Positions 1 to 6,175 of a stretch of 7,310 bases of DNA are shown here, piece after piece; position 1 is the stretch's first letter, and the number at the start of each line of letters is the position of its first letter. Position numbers and translations under genes: made by a program. The notes below the pieces were generated by a model. It searched no databases. It was not told the DNA's origin and saw only the letters and a list, made by a program, of their open reading frames with translations. This stretch comes from Clostridiales bacterium UBA1246 (GTDB lineage Bacteria > Bacillota > Clostridia > Oscillospirales > Oscillospiraceae). The stretch lies in contig DBWE01000149.1 in the NCBI GenBank assembly GCA_002308315.1, forward strand, positions 19,476 through 26,785. Reading direction: 5' to 3'.

Positions 1-77
1 AAAAGACGCTTTTCCGCCGCCAAATTGTCATAGGGAACGGTTCCTCCGCCCCTTACCACCGACAGTTTTTTTATCAT
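1..77 (-). CDS. Lipoate-protein ligase-like protein, N-terminal fragment (continues past left edge)
   Basis: Only the first 25 codons are present, read from an ATG at 77 toward position 1. The peptide begins MIKKLSVVRGGG and continues TVPYDNLAAEKRL. The PY-x-NLA-x-E pattern close to the N terminus is typical of the lipoate-protein ligase / biotin-lipoate ligase family in Firmicutes, where it opens the ligase fold. Those enzymes attach lipoate or octanoate to the E2 and H subunits of 2-oxoacid dehydrogenase and glycine cleavage complexes in the cytoplasm. The start is supported by a purine-rich ribosome binding site (AAGGAAG on the minus strand, 90-84) just upstream. The gene diverges from dpaA, with about 80 bp between starts. 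The catalytic lysine region lies outside the window, so the family call rests on one short motif and the exact specificity cannot be judged. Confidence 0.62.
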   Translation of the reverse strand, partial: MIKKLSVVRGGGTVPYDNLAAEKRL

Positions 78-143
78 ATCGTTCTTCCTTATCCCGTGAT
101 CGGATCCCCGCACACTTTGCGGACCCGTCGAATACTATGTTGC

Positions 144-149
144 GGGAGG
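144..149 (+). promoter_or_regulatory. Ribosome binding site that points to a TTG start for dpaA
   Basis: GGGAGG at 144-149 is followed by 8 bases and then TTG at 158. This is the best Shine-Dalgarno match near the 5' end of dpaA. The in-frame ATG at 137 has no comparable purine-rich site before it, and starting there would put this strong site inside the gene. From the TTG, the conserved G-S-D-A-R-Q segment falls at residues 10-15, close to where DpaA proteins carry their G-G-D-x-R-Q motif. Confidence 0.65.
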
Positions 150-157
150 CGATCAGA

Positions 158-901
158 TTGAAAAAGCTCAGCTTCAGCATATACGGCAGCGACGCTCGGC
201 AGAGGAACCTGGCTGCCCTGCTTGAAAAGGACGGACACATCCTTACGGAGAGCGGCGAGGTATGTATTCTGCCCATCCCGTCTCCGGCCCTTCCTCCGAG
301 CGATGAAAACCACCGCGTGATCATCGGCGGAAAGCTGAGCGGAGAGTTTATCGACCGGTGCCGTCAAAGAGGCGCGGCGGTCGGCGACGTCACCGTGCGG
401 GAGGATTTTGCCGCGGCAAACGCCGCCATATGCGCCGAGGGCGCGGTAATGCTCGCCATGGAAAACACGCTGCGCACCGTCGCCGGAGCCGAGGTGCTGG
501 TAATAGGCTACGGACGCATAGGCCGGCTGCTCTGCGCCAGGCTGAGAGCGTTGGGCGCCCGCGTGACCGCGGCGGCGAGAAAAGCCTCCGACCGCGCGTG
601 GATACGCGCCGAGGGCCATCTCTGCGCCGACACGGCGGAGCTTCCCGAAGCCGTAAAGGGCAAGAGCATAGTCTTCAATACCGTCCCGGCGCGTCTGACC
701 GACGCGTGCGTGTTTGAGCCGGGCTGTCTTTTCATGGAACTGGCCACCCTGCCTCCCGGGGACGGAACGGACGCCGCCTCCCATCCCGGGCTTCGCCTGT
801 GCGACGGCCGGGGCCTGCCGGCCAGGACCGCGCCCGTCTCCGCGGCGGAAGCCCTGAAGGACACGGTCTACAATATCCTCCGGGAGGAAAAAATGATCTG
901 A
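158..901 (+). CDS. dpaA: Dipicolinate synthase subunit A (DpaA/SpoVFA)
   Basis: DpaA and DpaB together convert a lysine-pathway intermediate (the product of dihydrodipicolinate synthase) into dipicolinic acid, made in the mother cell and packed into the spore core. The predicted protein has 247 residues from the TTG at 158, or 254 from the ATG at 137. Visible family features are GSDARQ at 10-15, an A-E-G-A-x-x-L-A-M-E-x-T segment at 93-104 and a Rossmann nucleotide-binding loop GYGRIG at 117-122. They continue with FNTVPA at 173-178, an E-L-A-T-L-P segment near 194-199 (family: D-L-A-S-x-P) and LPARTAPVSAAE at 220-231, matching the family's L-P-G-x-x-A-P-x-T-A-G. Family members are usually near 290 residues, and the shortfall is in the region before the Rossmann loop. 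The gene lies 17 bp ahead of dpaB in the usual spoVF order. In other spore formers these genes are transcribed late in the mother cell by sigma K. No convincing promoter of that type is visible here. Confidence 0.93.
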   Translation: MKKLSFSIYGSDARQRNLAALLEKDGHILTESGEVCILPIPSPALPPSDENHRVIIGGKLSGEFIDRCRQRGAAVGDVTVREDFAAANAAICAEGAVMLAMENTLRTVAGAEVLVIGYGRIGRLLCARLRALGARVTAAARKASDRAWIRAEGHLCADTAELPEAVKGKSIVFNTVPARLTDACVFEPGCLFMELATLPPGDGTDAASHPGLRLCDGRGLPARTAPVSAAEALKDTVYNILREEKMI

Positions 902-918
902 AAGAGGTTAATATCTCA

Positions 919-1494
919 ATGACACGTCTCGGATTTGCCATGTGCGGATCGTTCTGCAGCTTTGACCGCATAATCGACGAGCTTGAAAAGCTGGCGGAAG
1001 CTTACGACATTATGCCCATTATGTCCCCCGCGGCTTACCTGACCGATACGCGCTTCGGTCTGGCGTCTTCCTTTGTCCGCGAGGTGGAGCGCATTTGCGC
1101 CAAGCGCGTTATCACCGCGCTCGAGGACGCGGAGCCCATAGGGCCCAAAAAGCTCCTTGACGTTCTCGCCGTAGCTCCCTGCACCGGCTGCACTCTCGCC
1201 CGGCTCGCCCGCGGCATGACGGATACCTGCGTCGCCATGGCATGCAAGGCTCACCTCCGCAACGGCTGCCCCGTGGTGATCGCGCCGGCCACCAACGACG
1301 GGTTATCGGCCAGCGCCGAAAACATCGGCAGACTGCTGGACAGGAAAAACGTATATTTCGTGCCCTTCGGGCAGGATGACCCTCAGGGCAAGCCCTCCTC
1401 GCTCGTCGCCGATTTTTCTCTCATCGGCCCGGCCGTCGAGGCCGCCCTTCTCGGGCGTCAGCTCCAGCCGCTGCTGCTTTCGAATTGTCCTTAA
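919..1494 (+). CDS. dpaB: Dipicolinate synthase subunit B (DpaB/SpoVFB), flavoprotein
   Basis: This is the flavoprotein-fold partner of DpaA in dipicolinic acid synthesis. It has 191 residues, close to the roughly 200 of Bacillus SpoVFB. Diagnostic segments run the whole length: GFAMCGSFCSF at 5-15 (family G-F-x-x-T-G-S-F-C-T-F, the phosphate-binding start of the fold), EPIGPKKLLD at 72-81 and APCTGCTLARLARGMTDT at 86-103. These are followed by PVVIAPATNDGLS at 118-130, a NIGRLL helix at 135-140 and YFVPFGQDDP at 146-155, then KPSSLVADFSLI at 158-169. The ATG at 919 is chosen because the homology begins there and AAAGAGG at 901-907 lies 11 bases upstream. The open frame continues upstream to 799, but only as an overlap with dpaA. 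Bacillus places asd, dapG and dapA after this pair; here a hairpin and a convergent gene follow at once. Confidence 0.95.
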   Translation: MTRLGFAMCGSFCSFDRIIDELEKLAEAYDIMPIMSPAAYLTDTRFGLASSFVREVERICAKRVITALEDAEPIGPKKLLDVLAVAPCTGCTLARLARGMTDTCVAMACKAHLRNGCPVVIAPATNDGLSASAENIGRLLDRKNVYFVPFGQDDPQGKPSSLVADFSLIGPAVEAALLGRQLQPLLLSNCP

Positions 1495-1513
1495 AGCTCT
1501 TCCGCAGTCTGAT

Positions 1514-1542
1514 TTCGGCAAAGTCCAACGGACTTTGCCGAA
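1514..1542. terminator. Perfect 13-bp hairpin between convergent genes; possible bidirectional terminator or dispersed palindrome
   Basis: The arms TTCGGCAAAGTCC (1514-1526) and GGACTTTGCCGAA (1530-1542) are perfectly complementary around a 3-base loop, AAC. The hairpin begins 19 bp after the dpaB stop and 7 bp after the nnr stop, filling the 54-bp gap where the two transcripts meet. That position suits a shared terminator. However, only a broken T-rich stretch (TTTCGTT) follows on the plus strand and none on the minus strand, so it is not a textbook intrinsic terminator. It could instead act as a processing or stability element, or be one copy of a repeated palindrome. Confidence 0.6.
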
Positions 1543-1548
1543 TTTCGT

Positions 1549-3066
1549 TCATCCCGTGATGCTTTTTATCGCTTCCGGTATATATTCTACGGTATCGGAG
1601 GACAGCATGCTTATTTCTCCCTTCTCCCGCTCCGCGAGGCGCGAAGCGTACCCGGCTATATACGCCCCGCAGGCAGCCGTCAGCGCCCCGTATCCGCACC
1701 GGCCGAAAAGCCCGGTCAGAATTCCCGCAAGCACGTCTCCGCTGCCCGCCGTGGCCATGCCCGGACAGCCGCTGTTTACGATGTAGCCGTTCTCCCCGTC
1801 GGTCACGACCGTGGCGGGGCCCTTCAGCAGCACCACCGAGCCGGTATCCCGCGCGTACTCCTCCGCGGTGCGGACGGGGTCGGCGAGTATTTCCTTCGGG
1901 CTCAGTCCGCTCAGACGGCTGAATTCCTTAAGATGCGGCGTGAGCACCGTGCGCCGGCCCTTCAAAATGCCGCGGTCCGTTTCGGCGAGGGTATTGAGCC
2001 CGTCGGCGTCTATTATCACGGGGCATTCGCTTTCGGCGAGTATGCGCTCAAGCAGACGGGCGTTGTCCCGGCCTCTGCCCCAGCCCATGCCGACCGATAC
2101 CGCCGCCATGCGCTTTACGACCGCCTCGATCTCGCCGGGCACGTATATCATATGTCCGTCCTCGTCGCTTACCGGCGCGAGCGTGCTTTCGAGGATGTAC
2201 GGTCCCACCGCCGTCACGAGCGAGCGGGGCACCGCGAGCTTCGCCACGCCGCAGCCCGCCCGGAGAGCAGCGCGGCTCTGTCCGGCCAGCCGGGAGAGAG
2301 CGGCGTTCGCGCTCATGCCCGCCAGCTTTGCCGCTCCGAGATATTCCGTGCTGCCGCCGATCACGGCGACGTATCCGAAATCGCTCTTGCTGCAGTAATG
2401 AGGGCGCTTTTTCATCAGCGGCGAAAAATCCTCCGCTTCAAGCAGGAAATACGGCCTGCCGACAAGCTCTATGCCTATGTCGGCGTTTACGGCGCGGCCT
2501 ATCACGTCGCCCGCCATATTGAGAAAATGCCCGGTCTTGAACTCGCCTATCGAAACGGTGAGATCCGATCTGACGCAGAGCTCGGCCATGCCTCCGTCGC
2601 CCTCAAGCCCGCTGTTGATATCCGCGCTCACGACGTACGCTCCGCTTTGATTTATCCTTTCTATCATCAGCGCGGCCAGGCCCTCCGGCCGCCCGCGAAA
2701 GCCCGTTCCGAAAATGCAGTCGGCAATATTGTCCCGGCCTTCGAAGCGGGTCAGCTCCGAGCACCGCTCCCACTCGACGCCCGCTTCCGTACAGCGTTCG
2801 AACCAGTAGGCGCCGTCCTCGCTTTTTTTCTCCGACAGCAGGTAGAGCTTTACGTCTTTCCCGGCCTGCTTCAGCAGCAGTGCCAGAACGTATCCGTCTC
2901 CGGCGTTGTTTCCGGAGCCGCACACCACCGCGGTCGTGCCGTTCCAGGGGCAGGCGGAAAAGATCGCGCTGCCGGCCCGGTACATCAGCTCCCGCCCTCC
3001 GACGAGGTTTTTTATCGTATGCGCGTCGCTTTCGCGCATGAGTTTAACGGATACTGCCTTTTTCAT
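1549..3066 (-). CDS. nnr: Bifunctional NAD(P)H-hydrate repair enzyme (epimerase NnrE plus dehydratase NnrD; YjeF family)
   Basis: This cytoplasmic metabolite-repair enzyme restores hydrated, damaged NADH and NADPH. The N-terminal half is the NAD(P)HX epimerase and the C-terminal half the ADP-dependent (S)-NAD(P)HX dehydratase. The protein has 505 residues, normal for the fusion. The epimerase domain (about 1-210) shows GSGNNAGDGYV at 50-60 and ADINSGLEGD at 148-157. The dehydratase domain (about 220-505) shows GYVAVIGGS at 231-239, a C-G-V-A-K-L-A-V-P segment near 272-280, DADGLN at 353-358 and TPHLKEF at 376-382. It ends with LLKGP at 413-417 and the signature ATAGSGDVLAGIL at 438-450. The common GNNGGDG reads GNNAGDG, and the DIPSGL segment reads DINSGL. 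The start is the ATG at 3066-3064, which overlaps the stop of the muramidase gene as ATGA and has only a weak ribosome binding site, so translation is probably coupled. The frame extends upstream to 3132, but only inside the muramidase gene. Confidence 0.94.
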   Translation of the reverse strand: MKKAVSVKLMRESDAHTIKNLVGGRELMYRAGSAIFSACPWNGTTAVVCGSGNNAGDGYVLALLLKQAGKDVKLYLLSEKKSEDGAYWFERCTEAGVEWERCSELTRFEGRDNIADCIFGTGFRGRPEGLAALMIERINQSGAYVVSADINSGLEGDGGMAELCVRSDLTVSIGEFKTGHFLNMAGDVIGRAVNADIGIELVGRPYFLLEAEDFSPLMKKRPHYCSKSDFGYVAVIGGSTEYLGAAKLAGMSANAALSRLAGQSRAALRAGCGVAKLAVPRSLVTAVGPYILESTLAPVSDEDGHMIYVPGEIEAVVKRMAAVSVGMGWGRGRDNARLLERILAESECPVIIDADGLNTLAETDRGILKGRRTVLTPHLKEFSRLSGLSPKEILADPVRTAEEYARDTGSVVLLKGPATVVTDGENGYIVNSGCPGMATAGSGDVLAGILTGLFGRCGYGALTAACGAYIAGYASRLAEREKGEISMLSSDTVEYIPEAIKSITG

Positions 3067-4775
3067 TCTTTTGTGACCTGCCTCGAGAAACCTCCGCGGT
3101 ATTCCGTCCCGCTCTGGAGCGCGTACGCGCATACCATGTATTTGCTCCCCGCGGGGGCGCTTTTATCCCTCAGCTCCGTCATTGCCGCGCCTTTTGTGCG
3201 GGCAAGCTCGGAATAGCCGTTTTCATCGGGAGCGCAGCGGTAAATTATGTAGCCGTAGGCTCCCTTCTGCTTATCCCAGCTGAGCACGCCGTCGTTCATC
3301 TCGGCTCCCGTGACGGTGCCGGGAGAATTGACGTAGCGGTAGTCCAGATCCACCTGAGAGCTTATACCGGCCGCTCTGCCGCTTCCGGAGTACTGCCAGT
3401 ACTCAAAGCTGCCCTCATAGCGGGTCTGTCCCGTCCAGTTGGCGAGCCACGCTCCGTAGCCGTCGGCTTCAAGCTCTTCGCCGATGTCTCTGAGCATGTC
3501 CACCCCGGCGTAGACCATCGCGGTATAGCCCTCCTGCTCCACGCGGCGGCAGAAGGCCGTGCATACGCGCGCATATTCCTCTCCGCTCAGACCCGCGTCA
3601 TACAGCCGGCCGATATATCCTCCGCCGTCGCCGTACATAAGCTCGTAATCGATGAACACCGGCAGAGTGAGGTCGCGGCCGTCCAGCAGCTCCAGCACGA
3701 ACTCGGCCTCTTCCACGGCCTCGGCCTCGCTGACGGCCTGGGAGAAGAAATACACGCCCGTGTCCATACCCGCGTCAAGAGCGCCGGTGATGTTTTCCTC
3801 GAAGCTTTCGTCGGCGAGTATCTTCCCCTCGGCGCCGTAGCCTCTGAAGCCTGCGCGTATCACGGCAAAGTCCGCTCCGCCCTTTACGAGCCCCGGCCAG
3901 TCGATCTCTCCCTGATATCGCGACACGTCCACGCCGGACGCCACGGTCACGGCGTCTTTGCTCCATTTGGCGTATACGGTGGAATTCTCCCAGACCGGCG
4001 AAGAGAAATCATAGGGCCGGGTAAGACCGCTGTCCTCATACCAGCCTACGAAGCTGTGCTCCGTCCTCACCGGCTTTTCGGGCTCGGCCGCCGGAGTGCC
4101 TATATCCGTTTCACAGGGCTCCGTGAGGCTCCCTCCCCAGGAGTCGAAGCTCAGCTTAACTCTCTGAGTCCACGCCGCGTAAACCGCGGTGTCCTCCGAT
4201 ACGGGCCGTCCGAAATCAAACGGCTCGGTCAGATCGGCGTCGGCAAACCAGCCCGAAAAGCGGTATCCCTCCCGCTCCGGATCCTCCGGGACGGGTACGA
4301 GGTCTCCGTATTTCAGAGCATGAAGGCTTATATTATCGGAGTATCCGAGCTCGAACAGCACCTCGACGGGCGGGAGTATGTTCCCGCCCTCCACGGTGTA
4401 AAGCGGCGACACGTAGGGTCCGTGCCGCAGCTTCAGCTCCGTGCCGAGGACGGCCGCGCCGTCCGACACGACCATGGCCGCGGCTTTGACGGGCCCGTTC
4501 ACGCTCAGGGCGCCGTCGCCGAAAACGTAAAGCCTTCCCCCGGCTCTGACCGTTTTCGCCGAGGCGGGGCCGTCAAGAAGGATATTAAGGTCTCCCTGCG
4601 CGTATATCTCTCCCACGTCTCCGCCGAGGCGGAGAATATTGCCTTCCGTCTGCACCTGCACGCCGTCTATGAACACCCGGCTGCCCGTCGGGAGATATCC
4701 CTCATAGGCAAGAAATCCGACTGCGGCGGCGATGATGAGCGCGGCGGCAATTATTATTTTTATGCTTTTTTTCAT
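3063..4775 (-). CDS. Exported GH25 muramidase-like protein with two InlB-type repeats and a C-terminal FN3-like domain
   Basis: The protein has 570 residues and is probably a peptidoglycan hydrolase outside the membrane. Residues 5-23 form one hydrophobic segment after MKKS, a signal peptide or N-terminal anchor with no clear cleavage site. Residues 30-135 are short, repetitive, glycine-rich strands that look like a beta-helix or adhesion module; I cannot assign them. Two InlB/Listeria-Bacteroides-type repeats follow at about 137-202 and 206-271, each with the G-Y-R/H-S-F-x-G-W and T-x-Y-A-x-W pattern (FSGWF at 173-177, FVGWY at 242-246). The GH25 domain covers about 280-482: GVDVSRYQGEIDW at 281-293, FAVIRAGF at 303-310, catalytic-type D376 and E378 in FIDYE, WLANW at 443-447, YWQYSGSG at 459-466 and VDLDY at 475-479. 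Residues 485-568 resemble fibronectin type III. The gene starts 12 bp after the SGNH stop, with GGGAG at 4783-4779, only 3 bases from the ATG. There is no sortase or choline-binding signal. Confidence 0.9.
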   Translation of the reverse strand: MKKSIKIIIAAALIIAAAVGFLAYEGYLPTGSRVFIDGVQVQTEGNILRLGGDVGEIYAQGDLNILLDGPASAKTVRAGGRLYVFGDGALSVNGPVKAAAMVVSDGAAVLGTELKLRHGPYVSPLYTVEGGNILPPVEVLFELGYSDNISLHALKYGDLVPVPEDPEREGYRFSGWFADADLTEPFDFGRPVSEDTAVYAAWTQRVKLSFDSWGGSLTEPCETDIGTPAAEPEKPVRTEHSFVGWYEDSGLTRPYDFSSPVWENSTVYAKWSKDAVTVASGVDVSRYQGEIDWPGLVKGGADFAVIRAGFRGYGAEGKILADESFEENITGALDAGMDTGVYFFSQAVSEAEAVEEAEFVLELLDGRDLTLPVFIDYELMYGDGGGYIGRLYDAGLSGEEYARVCTAFCRRVEQEGYTAMVYAGVDMLRDIGEELEADGYGAWLANWTGQTRYEGSFEYWQYSGSGRAAGISSQVDLDYRYVNSPGTVTGAEMNDGVLSWDKQKGAYGYIIYRCAPDENGYSELARTKGAAMTELRDKSAPAGSKYMVCAYALQSGTEYRGGFSRQVTKE

Positions 4776-4787
4776 TATCTCCCGTTT

Positions 4788-6086
4788 TTATCCGGCGTTG
4801 ATCAGCACCGTCCTCGTTTCGCTGTCGTAATCCACCCCGAAGTCCAGCGCTTCGCCGAGATCGCGAAGCTTGAAGAAATTGTTCCCGCCGAGATTGTATG
4901 CCGTGAGCTCCGCGTCCCGGCCGTCCACCTTTACCGGCTGATCGCTCCTGACCGCCGTGGAGGACCTGTCCTCGCCGATGACGAGCTCGCTCCCGTCGGG
5001 CTCGTAGCTGCCGCCCTTCTGCAGGGATATGACCCGGCTCGCGCTGTCATAGTCCACGGAAAATCCCGCGCCGCTGTCCATGAGCAGACGGGCGATATCC
5101 CTGAGCTTGAAATAATTGCTGCCGTTTATGTTGTATACCTCCGCGCTGACCTCTCTGCCGTCCAGCATTATTGTCTGATTGCTCGGCATAACGCTCAGCG
5201 GCTCGTCGGCCGCGGCGGGCTCGGTATCGGGCGCAGTCTCCCGTCCCTGCTCCAGCGCGGCCAGCAGTCTGTCCGCAATCAGCCTGTGGCCGTCGGCGTC
5301 GGGATGGGGGTCGAAGCTGAACTGCGTGGGGTCCGTGACGAATATCCGCACGTTCGTGGTCACGTCGGCAACGTCCGCCCAAACGTATTCATCCTTCAGG
5401 GCGCTGTTTGCGACCGTATCTCCGAGGCGGGCGATATATCCGTCCACGAAGCTGCTGATCCTGATATCGGCAAGCCCGACTTTAAGATCCAGCATGCTGT
5501 AAGGATTGTAAAATCCCGTCACGGCTATTTCGGCGTCGGGGTTGAGCTCGCGTATGCGGGAAATGATCCTGTCCCAGTTCTCTTCAAACGTCGCGCAGCC
5601 GTTTTCAAAGGTCTCCACGCCCTCATCGGAGCTGAGATCGTTGTACATGTCCTCCAGCACCGCGGTAATGTCGCCGAGGCCGGTGCCGCCGTACATACCG
5701 TAGCTGATGGTCATGAAGCTGTTCATGATGATGCCCATGGCGGGCACGAGTATGTCGTTGGAGCCTATCGAGATCGTTATCAGCTCCGCGCCGCTCACCG
5801 CGTCGGCATACTCGTCGGTATTCAGCTTGTCGAGCAGCTGGGCGCTCATCATACCGCTGACGGAAAGGTTATTCAGGCTCAAACCCTTCTCTTTCGCGAT
5901 AATGGACGCGTAAGCCCCCTCGGGATCGGTATTGTCCCCGAAATACCCGGGCAGACCGTAGCCCGCGCCTATACTGTCGCCGAGAGCGACGTAGCTCCCC
6001 GCTGCCTCCGTCTCCGGAGCGGCCGCGGCGCCGACCGTCAGCATGACAAGAGCGGCGGCAAAAGCGATGATCTTTTTTATTATCAT
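4788..6086 (-). CDS. Secreted SGNH/GDSL hydrolase with two copper-amine-oxidase-type stalk repeats
   Basis: The protein has 432 residues and is predicted to be an extracellular serine esterase or lipase of the SGNH fold; the substrate is unknown. A signal peptide is clear: MIIKK, a hydrophobic core to about residue 20, then an alanine-rich probable cleavage site near 20-24. Catalytic blocks are ALGDS at 34-38 (nucleophile S38), SVSGMMS at 75-81 (oxyanion G78), GSND at 108-111 (N110), and FDPHPDADGH at 258-267, with D259 and catalytic H261. An acidic linker (about 280-298) leads to two stalk repeats of the copper amine oxidase N-terminal-like type at about 301-356 and 383-430. Each contains YN-[IL]-x-G-x-N-[YF]-FKLRD followed by VDYDS. 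The ATG at 6086 has AGGAGGAG at 6099-6092, 5 bases upstream. A longer frame to 6146 is rejected because it would start inside the promoter. This is the first gene of the three-gene operon ending at 1549, and its partner muramidase is also exported. Confidence 0.92.
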   Translation of the reverse strand: MIIKKIIAFAAALVMLTVGAAAAPETEAAGSYVALGDSIGAGYGLPGYFGDNTDPEGAYASIIAKEKGLSLNNLSVSGMMSAQLLDKLNTDEYADAVSGAELITISIGSNDILVPAMGIIMNSFMTISYGMYGGTGLGDITAVLEDMYNDLSSDEGVETFENGCATFEENWDRIISRIRELNPDAEIAVTGFYNPYSMLDLKVGLADIRISSFVDGYIARLGDTVANSALKDEYVWADVADVTTNVRIFVTDPTQFSFDPHPDADGHRLIADRLLAALEQGRETAPDTEPAAADEPLSVMPSNQTIMLDGREVSAEVYNINGSNYFKLRDIARLLMDSGAGFSVDYDSASRVISLQKGGSYEPDGSELVIGEDRSSTAVRSDQPVKVDGRDAELTAYNLGGNNFFKLRDLGEALDFGVDYDSETRTVLINAG

Positions 6087-6110
6087 AAAATCTCCTCCTG
6101 TTCTGATGGG

Positions 6111-6133
6111 CCGCGGAAGCAAACATTCCGCGG
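6111..6133 (-). promoter_or_regulatory. Stem-loop in the 5' leader of the SGNH operon
   Basis: CCGCGGAA (6111-6118) and TTCCGCGG (6126-6133) are perfect inverted copies around a 7-base loop. On the predicted minus-strand transcript this 8-bp GC-rich stem begins about 6 bases from the 5' end and finishes 11 bases before the ribosome binding site. It could protect the mRNA 5' end or be a protein-binding site. No T-run follows it, so it does not look like an attenuator. Confidence 0.5.
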
Positions 6134-6144
6134 ATACCGGTATC
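6133..6144. promoter_or_regulatory. Perfect 12-bp palindrome over the predicted SGNH transcription start (candidate operator)
   Basis: GATACCGGTATC is a perfect palindrome. It directly abuts the -10 box (6150-6145) of the minus-strand promoter, so it spans the expected start site near 6138. A dimeric repressor bound here would block that promoter. No regulator gene is visible nearby, and the assignment rests only on symmetry and position. Confidence 0.4.
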
Positions 6145-6173
6145 ATTTTAGCATCCGTCCGCTTTCAAATCAA
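6145..6173 (-). promoter_or_regulatory. Sigma-A-type promoter for the SGNH-muramidase-nnr operon
   Basis: Read on the minus strand, TTGATT (6173-6168) is followed by a 17-bp spacer and TAAAAT (6150-6145). The spacer ends in TGC, giving the TG-n extended -10 motif. The predicted start is near 6138, which leaves a leader of about 50 bases before the ATG at 6086. I see no equally good promoter further down the operon, and its genes are 12 bp apart or overlapping. Confidence 0.68.
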
Positions 6174-6175
6174 TC

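Noticed and set aside
75..83. CATA-TCG-TT as a possible sigma K -10 box for dpaA
   Set aside because: It differs from CATAnnnTA at one position. The nearest AC pairs for the -35 side sit 15 or 18 bp away instead of 16-17. The match is too weak to list, although a mother-cell promoter is expected.
109..123. Small hairpin CCGCA-loop-TGCGG upstream of dpaA
   Set aside because: A 5-bp stem with a 5-base loop is expected by chance in GC-rich DNA. It has no T-run on the plus strand and no clear role.
130..139. GAATACTATG as a possible sporulation or housekeeping -10 box for dpaA
   Set aside because: Transcription from it would begin near 146, inside the ribosome binding site at 144-149, and the match to known boxes is poor.
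799..918. N-terminal extension of dpaB to 799
   Set aside because: It overlaps the conserved C-terminal motifs of dpaA, and DpaB homology begins at 919.
3067..3132. N-terminal extension of nnr to an ATG at 3132
   Set aside because: It lies wholly inside the muramidase gene. The ATGA overlap at 3066-3063 gives a natural start, and family homology begins at the shorter start.
1811..3216. Long plus-strand frames opposite the nnr gene
   Set aside because: The minus strand carries every motif of the NAD(P)HX repair enzyme. The plus-strand products are arginine- and alanine-rich with no family features, so they are shadows.
6087..6146. N-terminal extension of the SGNH gene to an ATG at 6146
   Set aside because: That ATG lies in the -10 box, so it would not be transcribed. 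The start at 6086 has a near-perfect ribosome binding site and begins a normal signal peptide.
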